NCBI GenBank assembly: GCA_903929895.1
Contig: CAIYWM010000033.1
Coordinates: 1 to 15,654, forward strand
DNA: 15,654 nt
Reading direction: 5' to 3'
Origin: an uncultured Alphaproteobacteria bacterium
GTDB taxonomy: Bacteria; Pseudomonadota; Alphaproteobacteria; Reyranellales; Reyranellaceae
Shown in pieces: positions 6,201-13,578 of the stretch (within the stretch, counting starts at the first letter, position 1; each line of letters starts with the position of its first letter). A program made the translations under genes and the position numbers. The notes beneath the pieces are model-generated. The model saw only the letters and a program-made list of their open reading frames with translations. It had not been told where the DNA came from and searched no databases.

Positions 6201-6644
6201 CGTACCGCTTTCGATTTTTCGCCCTTCTACCGTGACACGGTCGGCTTCGACCGGGTGTTCCACATGCTCGATTCCGTGGTGAGTCAGGGCTCCCAGGGCT
6301 ATCCGCCCTACAATATCGAGAAGGCCGGCGACGATACCTACCGCATCGTCATGGCCGTGGCGGGCTTCTCGGAGGCTGAGCTCAGCATCACCCAGAAGGA
6401 GGAGGAGCTCCTCGTGACCGGCAAGTCCCAGCCCGGCGCCGAAGAGAAGGAGTATCTGTATCGCGGCATCGCGGCGCGAGAGTTCGAGCGCCGCTTCCAA
6501 CTCGCCGACCACGTGAAGGTGGTTGGGGCCGGCCTGGCGAACGGCCTTCTGACGATCGCGCTCCGGCGCGAAATCCCGGAGGAGAAGAAGGCCCGCGCCA
6601 TCCGCATCGAAGCGGGCTCCACGCCGTTACTTTCGAAGCAGTAG
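6198..6644 (+). CDS. Small heat-shock protein, Hsp20/alpha-crystallin family (IbpA-like)
   Basis: 148-residue ATP-independent holdase of the Hsp20 family, which binds unfolding proteins in the cytoplasm. The N-terminus MRTAFDFSPFYRDTVGFDRVFHML is typical of alphaproteobacterial class A small heat-shock proteins. The alpha-crystallin domain spans about 36-130, from PPYNIEKAGDDTYRIVMAVAGF to the conserved GLANGLLTIALRREIPE near its end. A short C-terminal tail follows; the usual IxI motif is present only as a loose IRIEA. I prefer ATG 6198 because GGAGG (6187-6191) is six bases upstream and homologues begin at MR. An in-frame ATG at 6192 would add Met-Asn and would use AGGAG at 6181-6185. Regulation looks dual: a heat-shock sigma promoter and a ROSE thermometer. 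Confidence 0.93.
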   Translation: MRTAFDFSPFYRDTVGFDRVFHMLDSVVSQGSQGYPPYNIEKAGDDTYRIVMAVAGFSEAELSITQKEEELLVTGKSQPGAEEKEYLYRGIAAREFERRFQLADHVKVVGAGLANGLLTIALRREIPEEKKARAIRIEAGSTPLLSKQ

Positions 6645-6677
6645 GCGCGGGGTCCGACACGGGGACGAGCGTTCGCC

Positions 6678-6692
6678 GCCCGCGCGGCGGGC
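6678..6692 (+). terminator. Possible terminator after the small heat-shock gene
   Basis: GCCCGC-gcg-GCGGGC forms a perfect 6-bp GC stem, followed by ATTTCCCTTCC. It lies 34 bases after the Hsp20 stop and before the next gene's ribosome-binding site. The T content downstream is modest. Confidence 0.45.
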
Positions 6693-6732
6693 ATTTCCCT
6701 TCCTTCCATCCGCTACATTTAGGAGGTTCGTC

Positions 6733-7251
6733 ATGATCGCAAGGTCGGCAGCCTACCGGCCTGAATGGCCTTCAGATCCGGACGCCCAGCCCGGCGTCGC
6801 TGACGTACACCCGCCTCACGGATATGCCGGAACGATCGACCGGCCCCCGCGTGGCCGTATCCTGATCGTTGAGGACCAGGTCCCGCTGGCGCTCGAAATG
6901 CAGAAGCACCTGCGCGATGCCGGCTACCGCATCGTCGGCCCCGCCGGCAGACAGAGCGAGGTGGAACGGCTGGTGAGAAGCGGTCGCCTCGATGCGGCGG
7001 TGATCGACGCGGACTCCCGCCGCAGTGCGCCCTTGGCCGTTGCCGACTGGCTGGCCGCGGAGCAGGTGCCGTTCGCGGTGATTGCCGACGACGCGAGCTG
7101 CTTGCCGCAGGAACTCGCGCTGCGACCGCTGATCACGAAGCCGGTATCGCCGCGCGCACTGGTCGAGACGGTCGACCAGATGGTCAACGGCAGTCCTGGG
7201 GCGGTGGTGGTCCCCTACACGCGGGGGCCGCGGCTGTTCCCGCAGCTCTAG
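6733..7251 (+). CDS. Stand-alone response-regulator receiver-domain protein
   Basis: 172-residue protein with an unconserved N-terminal extension (1-40) and one receiver-like domain (about 42-155) and no output domain. Visible receiver landmarks are the acidic pair in LIVEDQ (Glu47, Asp48), the candidate phosphoacceptor in AAVIDAD (Asp92), and the conserved Lys in LITKPVSP (Lys136). The Thr/Ser that normally follows beta-4 appears to be Ala118, so switching may be altered. AGGAGG lies six bases before the ATG, an excellent ribosome-binding site. It follows the small heat-shock gene on the same strand, but a hairpin intervenes. No histidine kinase is adjacent. Single-domain receivers of this kind often act in phosphorelay or stress circuits; that role is inference here. 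Confidence 0.8.
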   Translation: MIARSAAYRPEWPSDPDAQPGVADVHPPHGYAGTIDRPPRGRILIVEDQVPLALEMQKHLRDAGYRIVGPAGRQSEVERLVRSGRLDAAVIDADSRRSAPLAVADWLAAEQVPFAVIADDASCLPQELALRPLITKPVSPRALVETVDQMVNGSPGAVVVPYTRGPRLFPQL

Positions 7252-7481
7252 TCGGGTCTCAGGCGTCTCAGCAGAGCGGCGGCGTCGCCGGGCGCGGCTT
7301 GTGGGCTTGAGGGACCCCGCGAGCCGTGCCCTGCATCGCATGCGTTGCGCCTTCTGCTCGGGGTAGAGGGGGCACGGGACTTCTTGTGGGGCAAGGGTCC
7401 ATGATTGGTTCGGCAGGTTACCCTGGCCCGGCAACTTCCCTGTGCTGGCGCCGTTCACACCTCGCATCGGGAGGAACGATC

Positions 7482-7724
7482 ATGAGCAGCCTGGAGGACG
7501 CCATCAGGGTTTCGGCCGCCCTGCGTGGCCAGAAGAAGTACATCGAGGCCATCGACCTCATCCAGCGAGCCTTGGCCGCTGCGCCGGCGGAGGACTTCGC
7601 GCGCCTTGACGCCAACCGCGAGGGCCTGCGTGCGGCCGAGGAGGCTGGCCTTCCCGCCGTCGCCAAGCGCTTTGCCGACGCGATTTCGATCAGGGACGTG
7701 GAAGGCGAAGACGAAGACGCCTAG
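7482..7724 (+). CDS. Small hypothetical protein, helical, TPR-like
   Basis: 80-residue predicted cytoplasmic protein that I do not recognise. The sequence is Ala-rich and predicted helical: RVSAALRGQKKYIEAIDLIQ resembles the first helices of a tetratricopeptide-type repeat, followed by a second helical pair (EGLRAAEEAGLPAVAKRFAD) and an acidic end GEDEDA. No signal peptide or membrane segment. ATG 7482 is chosen because GGGAGG stands seven bases upstream; the in-frame region before it (from 7326) does not look coding. The 230-base gap before it (7252-7481) shows no clear promoter or RNA that I can defend. It is convergent with the metalloprotease gene 54 bases downstream. Confidence 0.65.
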   Translation: MSSLEDAIRVSAALRGQKKYIEAIDLIQRALAAAPAEDFARLDANREGLRAAEEAGLPAVAKRFADAISIRDVEGEDEDA

Positions 7725-7778
7725 GGCGTTCACATCCCGATAAAGTTCGTGATCCCGTGCCGTCTTTGCGGGGGCAGT

Positions 7779-8588
7779 TCATGCGCGGGCCGGCAACGCC
7801 CCCTGCGATGCACGGATCTCGGCGACGGCGCGGTCCCAGCTCGCGAGTCGGTCGGGGCCGGCCGGATGGGTGTCGAGCATGCCGGTGTCGCGGCGTCCCG
7901 ACGAACGGGCCAGGGTGACCAGCATGCCGCGCGCCTTGTCGAGGTCGACGTTCGAGCGATAGAGGATCACCGCTGCCAGATAGTCGGCTTCGCGCTCCTG
8001 CTCCTTGGAGAAGGAGATGCGCCCGACCGCGCCGCCGAGGTTGGCACCGGTATCCATCGCCGAACGCGTCACCTGGCCGGCATAAGGGCTGCGATAGGAG
8101 GCAGCCGCGCCGGCCGCGCCCAGCAGGATTGCGCCGATCAGCGCGCCCGTCATCTGGTTGCGCTGGCTGGTGGCGATGTGATTCGCCGCCTGGTGGCCGA
8201 TCTCGTGCGCGAACACGAGGCAGACTTCCTCCTCGTTCGAAGCATACTCGACGACGCCGCGATTGACGAAGATCAGGCCATTGGCGCCCGCGCCGGCATT
8301 CATCGACCGGTTCGCCGATCCCGTGAAGCGCCAGTCGCAGACGCCGACATTCATCTCGCGGCACATCAGGTCGGCCGGTGGCCGGATGCGGGCGAGGGCG
8401 GAGCGCATGATCTCGTCCACCTGTTCGTCCGTCAGCACCCTGCGCGGCGGCGGTCCTCCGGCGCCCTGAACTTCACTTTGGGCGAGGCTCAGATGGCTGT
8501 CGCTGACCTGCGGGAGCTGATGCACCGCGCCGGCACAACCGCACAATGCACAGGCGCTCCCAAGCGCCAGAAATGATCGCCTCTTCAT
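7779..8588 (-). CDS. M48-family metalloprotease, probable lipoprotein
   Basis: 269-residue zinc metallopeptidase. Signal sequence MKRRSFLALGSACALCGC has a lipobox-like LCGC with Cys18 as the possible lipidated residue. The zinc site is HEIGH at 128-132 and the third ligand is probably Glu200 in EREADYLA, the M48 signature. A glycine/alanine-rich hydrophobic stretch (about 147-163) follows the active site, as in other periplasmic M48 proteases of the BepA/LoiP kind, which degrade misfolded envelope proteins. Substrates are unknown. ATG 8586-8588 has GGGGGAG a few bases upstream; a longer in-frame start at 8645 would spoil the signal peptide. Transcribed divergently from the nitroreductase gene. 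Confidence 0.88.
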   Translation of the reverse strand: MKRRSFLALGSACALCGCAGAVHQLPQVSDSHLSLAQSEVQGAGGPPPRRVLTDEQVDEIMRSALARIRPPADLMCREMNVGVCDWRFTGSANRSMNAGAGANGLIFVNRGVVEYASNEEEVCLVFAHEIGHQAANHIATSQRNQMTGALIGAILLGAAGAAASYRSPYAGQVTRSAMDTGANLGGAVGRISFSKEQEREADYLAAVILYRSNVDLDKARGMLVTLARSSGRRDTGMLDTHPAGPDRLASWDRAVAEIRASQGALPARA

Positions 8589-8707
8589 TCGCTCCCCCAC
8601 GCGGCCATCGGTTGCAGTGCCTCGATGGACACTACCCAGCGGCAAAATAGGGAGTCAACGCGTACGGTCCTCTGGCTCGAGGCCGGGCAGGTCCCCGCAA
8701 CCAGCCG

Positions 8708-8735
8708 CCGCGCGCAACCGGCGGGGTGCGCGCGG
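8708..8735. repeat. Inverted repeat in the divergent promoter region
   Basis: CCGCGCGC (8708-8715) and GCGCGCGG (8728-8735) are perfect 8-bp arms separated by 12 bases, ending 56 bases before the nitroreductase start. It could be an operator or an RNA hairpin. GC-rich DNA makes chance arms of this kind fairly likely. Confidence 0.35.
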
Positions 8736-8791
8736 TTCACGAACACGATGCGCCTGCTATCCTGCCTCAGGATAGTGAATGTGGAGACGAA

Positions 8792-9466
8792 ATGGACTTT
8801 CAGAAGCTGGTGCACAGTCGCCGCAGCACCCGCGGTTTCGCGAAGACGCCGGTGCCGAAATCGGTGGTCGCGGCGATCATCGAGGACGCGAAGCGCGCGC
8901 CCTCGTCGATGAACAGCCAGCCGTGGCACGTGCATGTCCTCACCGGCGCTCCGCTCGACGAGGTGCGCCGCCGCAACATGGAGGAGATGGCGGCAGGCAA
9001 GCCCTCGAAGCGGGATATCTTCACCCACGGTCCCTACGAGGGCGCCCATCGCCAGCGCCAGGTCGACATCGCCAAGCAGCTGTTCGCCGCCATGGGCATC
9101 GCGCGCGACGACAAGGCGATGCGCCAGGACTGGGTGATGCGCGGCTTCCGCCAGTTCGACGCGCCGGTCTCGCTGGTGCTGACCTACGATCGCGTGCTCG
9201 ATCCAGGCGCCACCTGCCATTTCGACCTCGGCGCCCTGTGCTACGGCATCGTGCTGGCGGCCTGGGATCGCGGCATCGGTGCCGTGGTGAACGGGCAGGG
9301 CATCGCCCGCTCCGACATCGTGCGCGAGGTCGCGAACATACCCGACGACGAGGCGATCATGACCTGCGTGGCGCTGGGCTATCCCGACGAGTCCTTCGCC
9401 GCCAACGCCGTCCGCTCCGAACGCACGCCGGCCGACGAGTTCGTGAGGTACGTCGGCTTCGACTGA
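8792..9466 (+). CDS. Nitroreductase family protein (FMN-dependent)
   Basis: 224-residue flavoprotein of the nitroreductase family, which uses NAD(P)H to reduce nitroaromatics, quinones or similar acceptors in the cytoplasm. FMN-binding landmarks are visible: HSRRSTRGF near the N-terminus (residues 10-18), APSSMNSQPWHV (about 37-48), and the C-terminal half with LGALCYGIVLAAWDRGIGAV and the closing CVALGYPDE, where the family usually has a short GYP motif. Length is normal. ATG 8792 has GGAG about six bases upstream; an in-frame ATG at 8726 precedes the conserved start and is rejected. Substrate is unknown. It converges with the PCuAC gene 39 bases downstream. Confidence 0.92.
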   Translation: MDFQKLVHSRRSTRGFAKTPVPKSVVAAIIEDAKRAPSSMNSQPWHVHVLTGAPLDEVRRRNMEEMAAGKPSKRDIFTHGPYEGAHRQRQVDIAKQLFAAMGIARDDKAMRQDWVMRGFRQFDAPVSLVLTYDRVLDPGATCHFDLGALCYGIVLAAWDRGIGAVVNGQGIARSDIVREVANIPDDEAIMTCVALGYPDESFAANAVRSERTPADEFVRYVGFD

Positions 9467-9505
9467 AGCCGCGCCCGGTCGAAGAAAGTCTCTTCTGCTT
9501 TGCCT

Positions 9506-9985
9506 TCAATGATGGGACGCGGCCGCACCTGCAGCCTCGATCTTGAAGTCGACATCGATGCTTCCGGCCTTCTCGAAGACCAGGGTGACGGGGACTTTGC
9601 CACCCTTGGCCAGCGGTTCCTTGAGTTCCATGAACATGATGTGGAAGCCGCCCGGTTTCAGCGTCACCGTCGCGCCGGCAGGGATTTCCAGGCCGCCTTC
9701 GACCTCCCGCATGCGCATGATGCTGCCGTCCATCTTCATCTCGTGGACCTCGACCTTCATCGATGCCGCACTGCGGGCGGCGATCAGCCGGTCCGGCGTG
9801 GTGCCCTTGTTGACGATGGTGAGGAAGCCGCCGCCCGCCTTGGCCGTCGGCGCGGTTGCCCGCGTCCACGGGTGATCGATCTGCAGCGCGCCCAGCTTGT
9901 AGTCGTGCGCCAGGGCAGGCGAGGCGAAGGTGTAGGCGAGGGGGAGGGCCGACAGCAAGGCCATGATCAGTCTGCGGTTGGTCAT
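9506..9985 (-). CDS. Periplasmic PCuAC-type copper chaperone
   Basis: 159-residue secreted protein with a clear signal peptide (about 1-26, cleavage after PALA). The mature part is a PCuAC (DUF461) cupredoxin-like fold with the copper motif H(M)X10MX21HXM: His81 and Met83 in VHEM, Met90/Met92, and His115/Met117 in FHIMFM. Members carry Cu(I) in the periplasm, often to cytochrome oxidase. The C-terminus ends in His-His. ATG 9983-9985 overlaps the PepSY stop as ATGA, so translation is probably coupled. GGAGAG lies upstream. It is the last gene of the long iron-uptake cluster, an unusual place for a copper protein; a role in supplying metal to a ferric-reducing or oxidase system is speculation. 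Confidence 0.92.
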   Translation of the reverse strand: MTNRRLIMALLSALPLAYTFASPALAHDYKLGALQIDHPWTRATAPTAKAGGGFLTIVNKGTTPDRLIAARSAASMKVEVHEMKMDGSIMRMREVEGGLEIPAGATVTLKPGGFHIMFMELKEPLAKGGKVPVTLVFEKAGSIDVDFKIEAAGAAASHH

Positions 9986-11370
9986 GTCGAGGTACTCTCC
10001 AGTGGGGGGATCGGGCGCCGGCGCGCGAACAGCTTCTCGAGGCCGGCAAGCAGCAGGACGGAGGCGCCGAAGATCGGCATCAGCACGCACATGACCGTCG
10101 CGGCGACGATCATGCCGCGTGGCCAGCGAAGCTCGACTTTGCGAGGGATTCCAAGGCTACGGGAGGGACGGCGCAGCCACCACGAGGCCACGCCACTGAT
10201 CGTGAGCCAGACCAGCGACAGGGCAAAGGCGGTGTTGAGCCAGAGGTTCCACGCGCCGAAGTCACCTTGGTGGACGTGGATGCCGAAGCCCACCATCCGC
10301 GGGATCAGCGGTTGATCGGTGCGCAATGTGTCGCGCGTCACCGGTCCGGTCTTCGGGTCGGCCAGCAGGACGCGGTCGGAGGAGGGCGGTCCGTCGCGGT
10401 TGCCGAGATAGAGCGGAGCGCCCGGCCACGGCGCGAGGCGCACGCTCAGGCTCTGGGTGAAGCCGCGGCTGCGCGCCTGGGCCACGAGTTCGTCGATCGG
10501 TCCCATGATCGACGCCATCTGGGCCGCCGGCGCCCCACCCGGCGAGAAGCCCGCCGTGCCCTTCTGGCCGAGCGCCGCCTGGACGCGCGAGAGCACCTCG
10601 CCGCCCCAGAACGACGTCCAGGGCAGCGCGCTCACGAGGAAGAACAGGAAGACCGCCGAGAAGAGGACGGCGACGATGGCGTGCAGGTCGCGCATCATGA
10701 GGCGGGCGCCGCGGTCGAAGCGTGGCCACAGCGAGGCGAGGAAGCCGCGATGGCGCGGCCACCAGAGATAGAGACCGGACACGATCATGAAGATCGCCCA
10801 GCCGTCCGCCAACTCGAGCAGCCAGCTTCCAGGCTTGCCGAGCGGCCAGCCACCATGCAGCGCCCGCGACAGGCCCGGCAGCCACTCCACGCTGGAGAGC
10901 GAGCCCAGTACCCGCGCGTCGCGGGGATCGACGAAGATCGGGTAGGGGAGTCCCTGCTCGTCGAGCAGAATCACCGTCGTGCTGCGGCCGGGGTCGTTCG
11001 GCAGGATGATCTCCTGCACTGGTGGTCCGCGGTCGGGTGCGGAGTGGTGCGCGTTACCGCCGCCGCCATGGCCGTGTCCGCCGGAATGCCGGGCGGTATA
11101 GGTCTGCGGTGCAGCCGCCAGCGCCGCGGCCAGCTGGGCGCTCGGCGGAGTCGTCTCGGCCGCGGGTGTCACGAAGCGCAGCTCGGGATGGCGGTTGTCG
11201 ATCCACCATTCGGCCCAGAGGTAGAGCGTGCCGGTCGTGCTCTGCCAGAGCACGAAGGGGATGACGAGCAGCGCCGCGAGGAAGTGCCAGCGCCACAGCG
11301 TGGCATACAGCCGGATGCGCGACGGCGGCGCGTCCGGTGCGATGGCCTCGGTCGTGGGGATCGTCGTCAT
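9982..11370 (-). CDS. PepSY-associated transmembrane protein
   Basis: 462-residue inner-membrane protein of the PepSY_TM family. Several such proteins near siderophore receptors are thought to act as ferric-siderophore reductases. Hydrophobic segments are visible near 27-50 (WRWHFLAALLVIPFVLW), at WAIFMIVSGLYLWW, at LHAIVAVLFSAVFLFFLV, at LNTAFALSLVWLTISG, and at MIVAATVMCVLMPIFGASV close to the C-terminus. Conserved His residues appear in WRWHF, in RDLHAI and in GIHVHQGDFG, the pattern expected of haem-ligating helices. A periplasmic loop carries a His/Gly-rich stretch (near HSGGHGHGGGGNAHH). The start ATG (11368-11370) overlaps the ExbD stop (ATGA), and its stop overlaps the PCuAC start. 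Reductase activity is inference. Confidence 0.88.
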   Translation of the reverse strand: MTTIPTTEAIAPDAPPSRIRLYATLWRWHFLAALLVIPFVLWQSTTGTLYLWAEWWIDNRHPELRFVTPAAETTPPSAQLAAALAAAPQTYTARHSGGHGHGGGGNAHHSAPDRGPPVQEIILPNDPGRSTTVILLDEQGLPYPIFVDPRDARVLGSLSSVEWLPGLSRALHGGWPLGKPGSWLLELADGWAIFMIVSGLYLWWPRHRGFLASLWPRFDRGARLMMRDLHAIVAVLFSAVFLFFLVSALPWTSFWGGEVLSRVQAALGQKGTAGFSPGGAPAAQMASIMGPIDELVAQARSRGFTQSLSVRLAPWPGAPLYLGNRDGPPSSDRVLLADPKTGPVTRDTLRTDQPLIPRMVGFGIHVHQGDFGAWNLWLNTAFALSLVWLTISGVASWWLRRPSRSLGIPRKVELRWPRGMIVAATVMCVLMPIFGASVLLLAGLEKLFARRRPIPPLESTST

Positions 11371-11783
11371 CGTGCCGGCTCGCTGACGAAGGCGATCTTG
11401 GAGAGGCCGCTCTTGGAGGCGTCGGCGAGCGTCTCCATTACGTAGCGGTAGGGCACGGTGGCGTCGGCGCGGAGATAGACCTCGGGCTGCGGCCGCTTGC
11501 GACCGGCCTCGGCGAACTTCTCCTGCGCCTCCTCGCGGGTCAGCCGCTCGCCGCCCCAGTGCAGCGCGCCCTGGGCGTCGATCGCGAACTCGATCTTCTC
11601 GGGCTTCTGCAGGTCGGCGTTGGCCGTCGCCTTGGGCAGGTCGAGCTTGACCACGTTGGTCAGCAGCGGCGCCGTCACGATGAAGATGACCAGCAGCACC
11701 AGCACCACGTCGATCAGCGGCACCATGTTGATCTCGGCCATCGGCTGGGACGAGGTCTTGCGTTCGAAGCTTCCGAATGCCAT
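11367..11783 (-). CDS. exbD: ExbD biopolymer transport protein
   Basis: 138-residue ExbD, the proton-channel partner of ExbB that energises TonB. The layout is a short cytoplasmic N-terminus, one transmembrane helix (about 21-42) with the essential Asp25 in MVPLIDVVLVLLVIFIV, and a periplasmic domain (about 45-138). Length and the Asp position match the E. coli protein. It starts 12 bases after the ExbB stop and its stop overlaps the PepSY gene start. It belongs to the receptor-TonB operon, so is probably iron-regulated from a promoter outside the window. Confidence 0.95.
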   Translation of the reverse strand: MAFGSFERKTSSQPMAEINMVPLIDVVLVLLVIFIVTAPLLTNVVKLDLPKATANADLQKPEKIEFAIDAQGALHWGGERLTREEAQEKFAEAGRKRPQPEVYLRADATVPYRYVMETLADASKSGLSKIAFVSEPAR

Positions 11784-11795
11784 TGCCCGTCTCCC

Positions 11796-12527
11796 TCAGT
11801 TCACGGCCGCGAGCGGCACGGCGCCCGGCTTGCGGCCGGCCTGCAGCGCGCGGCCCATCGACAGGAAGGTCAGCAGCTCGAAGGCGAAGGCGTCGAGCTT
11901 CGCCGTCAGCACGCGGTTGGAGCGGGTCAGCCAGTTGTAGCCCATGACCGCCGGCAGGGCGACCGCGAGGCCGATGCCGGTCATGATCAGCGCCTCGCCC
12001 ACCGGGCCCGCCACCTTGTCGAGCATGCCCGACCCCGACATGCCGATCGCCACCAGCGCGTGATAGACGCCCCACACCGTGCCGAACAGGCCCACGAACG
12101 GTGCCGTGGCGCCGATCGTCGCCAGCATGGTGAGCCCGTTCTCCAGCGAGGTCGTCTCCTCGTCGAGCACCTTCTTGATCGTGCGCGTCAGGAACTCGGT
12201 CTCGCTGCCCGCCTCCTCGAGCTTGGCCGCGCCGAACTTCGCGTGGTGCGCCTGCGCATGCAGCGAGTGCGCGGTGAGATGGCCGAACGGCTCCTGCGCC
12301 CCGTGGACGCTGAGCTCGTTCTGCACCTGCTCGAGCGAGGTGGCGCTCCAGAAGAAGTTCAGGAACCGGCGGCTACGCTTCTGCCGGATGACCTGGCCGA
12401 TCCCTTTGTAGATGATCAGGTACCAGGAGATTGCCGACATCACCGCCAGCACGCCCAGCAGGACCTTCGCGACGATGTCCGCCTGCGCGAGAAAATGACC
12501 GAAGCCCAGGGCCGATGCGTCGCCCAT
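11796..12527 (-). CDS. exbB: ExbB MotA/TolQ/ExbB proton channel protein
   Basis: 243-residue ExbB with the expected three transmembrane helices: about 19-40 (VAKVLLGVLAVMSAISWYLIIY), and a C-terminal pair near 137-160 and 175-200 (TIGATAPFVGLFGTVWGVYHAL, ALIMTGIGLAVALPAVMGYNWL) separated by a periplasmic segment. The cytoplasmic loop includes many His and Glu residues. It forms a pentamer around ExbD and passes protons to drive TonB. ATG 12525-12527 is used; a GTG one codon earlier is possible, and AGGAG lies just upstream. Eleven bases after the TonB stop, so in the same unit. Confidence 0.95.
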   Translation of the reverse strand: MGDASALGFGHFLAQADIVAKVLLGVLAVMSAISWYLIIYKGIGQVIRQKRSRRFLNFFWSATSLEQVQNELSVHGAQEPFGHLTAHSLHAQAHHAKFGAAKLEEAGSETEFLTRTIKKVLDEETTSLENGLTMLATIGATAPFVGLFGTVWGVYHALVAIGMSGSGMLDKVAGPVGEALIMTGIGLAVALPAVMGYNWLTRSNRVLTAKLDAFAFELLTFLSMGRALQAGRKPGAVPLAAVN

Positions 12528-12538
12528 CACATGCTCTC

Positions 12539-13357
12539 CTACTGCAACACGAATTTGATCGGAACGTGGACCCAGACCGCCTGCGCCAGGCCGCCTTCCA
12601 TATAGGGCCGGAACTGCGCCGCCCGGACCGCGCTCAGCGCCGCCTGGTCGAGATCGGCATGGCCCGAGGACGCCGCCAGCGAGACCTGGGCCGGCCGGCC
12701 GGTCACGTCGACCAGCACGCGGATCGTCGCCGTGCCCTGCTCGCCCGCCCGCCGCGCGCGCGTCGGATAGGCCGGATTGGGCTGCACCAGCCAGCCCAGC
12801 TGCGAGGCCTGCACCGTGCGCGGCGCGGCCGGCGCCACGGGCGCGGCCTGTTGCGGCCCGGCCTCGACCGGTGCGGCGGGCCGTGCCGGCTGCGGCGTCC
12901 TCTGCACCGGCTTCGGTTCCGGCGGCTTGGGCTTGGGCTCCACCCTCTTCTCCGGCGGCGGGATCTCCGGCGGCGGCGGTTCGTCGGGTGGCGGCAGCTC
13001 GATCCTGGCCAGCGGGAACTCCGGCGGCGGCAGGTCGGGCGGCGGCGGCTCGACGATTGCCGCCAGCTCCGGCGGCGGCGGCTTCAGCTCGACCGGCGGC
13101 GGCGGCTCCGCCTCCTCGATCTCGATCTGGGCCGGCTCTGCCGCCGGCACCATCCGCACCTCCATCGGCGCGATGTCGCCCACCACCAGCTTCACCGGCT
13201 CGACCTGCGTCAACGCCCAGCCTCCCCCCACGTGGAAGAAGATCACCAGCGCGAGGATGCCCCGGCGCGCCGCGGTCGAGAGCGGTTCACAAGACGGTCC
13301 CGGCGGGCCGGGCTGCACGAAGGGCGGGTTCGGAGACACGGATTCTACCACTGACAT
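12539..13357 (-). CDS. tonB: TonB energy-transducing protein
   Basis: 272-residue TonB. A short cytoplasmic segment is followed by a transmembrane helix at about 33-50 (ILALVIFFHVGGGWAL), whose His42 corresponds to the functional His of TonB helices. A long proline-rich periplasmic spacer (about 84-160, with repeated PPPP, then KPKPPEPKP) spans toward the outer membrane. The globular C-terminal domain (about 185-272) has NPAYPTRARRAGEQGTATIRV, typical of TonB. The start is ATG 13357. AGGAG lies only two bases upstream, inside a hairpin described separately. A GTG at codon 3 would have better spacing. It sits five bases after a small membrane-protein gene and just before exbB. Long opposite-strand reading frames here are side effects of CCG-rich codons. 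Confidence 0.95.
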   Translation of the reverse strand: MSVVESVSPNPPFVQPGPPGPSCEPLSTAARRGILALVIFFHVGGGWALTQVEPVKLVVGDIAPMEVRMVPAAEPAQIEIEEAEPPPPVELKPPPPELAAIVEPPPPDLPPPEFPLARIELPPPDEPPPPEIPPPEKRVEPKPKPPEPKPVQRTPQPARPAAPVEAGPQQAAPVAPAAPRTVQASQLGWLVQPNPAYPTRARRAGEQGTATIRVLVDVTGRPAQVSLAASSGHADLDQAALSAVRAAQFRPYMEGGLAQAVWVHVPIKFVLQ

Positions 13358-13376
13358 CGCTCCTACACGTGGAGCG
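13358..13376 (-). promoter_or_regulatory. Hairpin masking the tonB ribosome-binding site
   Basis: On the minus strand CGCTCC-acgtgta-GGAGCG forms a perfect 6-bp stem with a 7-base loop directly before the tonB ATG. The stem contains the AGGAG site, and the last codons and TAG stop of the upstream 71-residue gene lie in its 5' arm and loop. A ribosome ending there would open the hairpin, which suggests translational coupling. Confidence 0.5.
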
Positions 13377-13578
13377 GGCTAACGGCCAATGCCCCCGTGG
13401 CGGCGACGGAGACGGCGAAAATCGCAATGCCGCCCGCGCACTTGCGGTGGCTTTTCCACCAGAGGATCACTGCGCTGACCGACACGATAATCATGCTGCG
13501 GGCCGGCGTGTCGATCAACAGGACCCACGGCAGCGGCATTGGGCCGCCCCTTCCGGCCGCGGTGGCGGCGACGGTCAT
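13363..13578 (-). CDS. Small hypothetical membrane protein in the iron-uptake operon
   Basis: 71-residue predicted membrane protein, family not recognised. Two hydrophobic segments are visible: about 14-40 (PMPLPWVLLIDTPARSMIIVSVSAVILWW) and about 48-68 (CAGGIAIFAVSVAATGALAV), joined by a basic KSHRK loop. It has a Gly/Arg-rich start. ATG 13576-13578 overlaps the hydroxylase stop by one base (TGATG), and its stop lies five bases before tonB, so it is wedged between two well-known genes. An upstream in-frame ATG at 13593 is less likely. Overlaps at both ends and hydrophobic content support a real gene; a role in the TonB system is only inferred from position. Confidence 0.65.
   Translation of the reverse strand: MTVAATAAGRGGPMPLPWVLLIDTPARSMIIVSVSAVILWWKSHRKCAGGIAIFAVSVAATGALAVSPLHV

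Noticed and set aside
7252..7481. Possible sigma-32 promoter near CTTGAG at 7306 before the 80-residue gene.
   Set aside because: The downstream box does not fit at 17-18 bases, so the match is no better than chance.
12431..13382. Several long plus-strand open frames opposite tonB, exbB and exbD, including 307-, 201- and 247-residue ones.
   Set aside because: They arise from CCG/GGC-rich codons of the proline-rich tonB spacer and high-GC genes, are arginine- or glycine-rich, and lack known motifs. The minus-strand frames encode clear TonB-ExbB-ExbD proteins.
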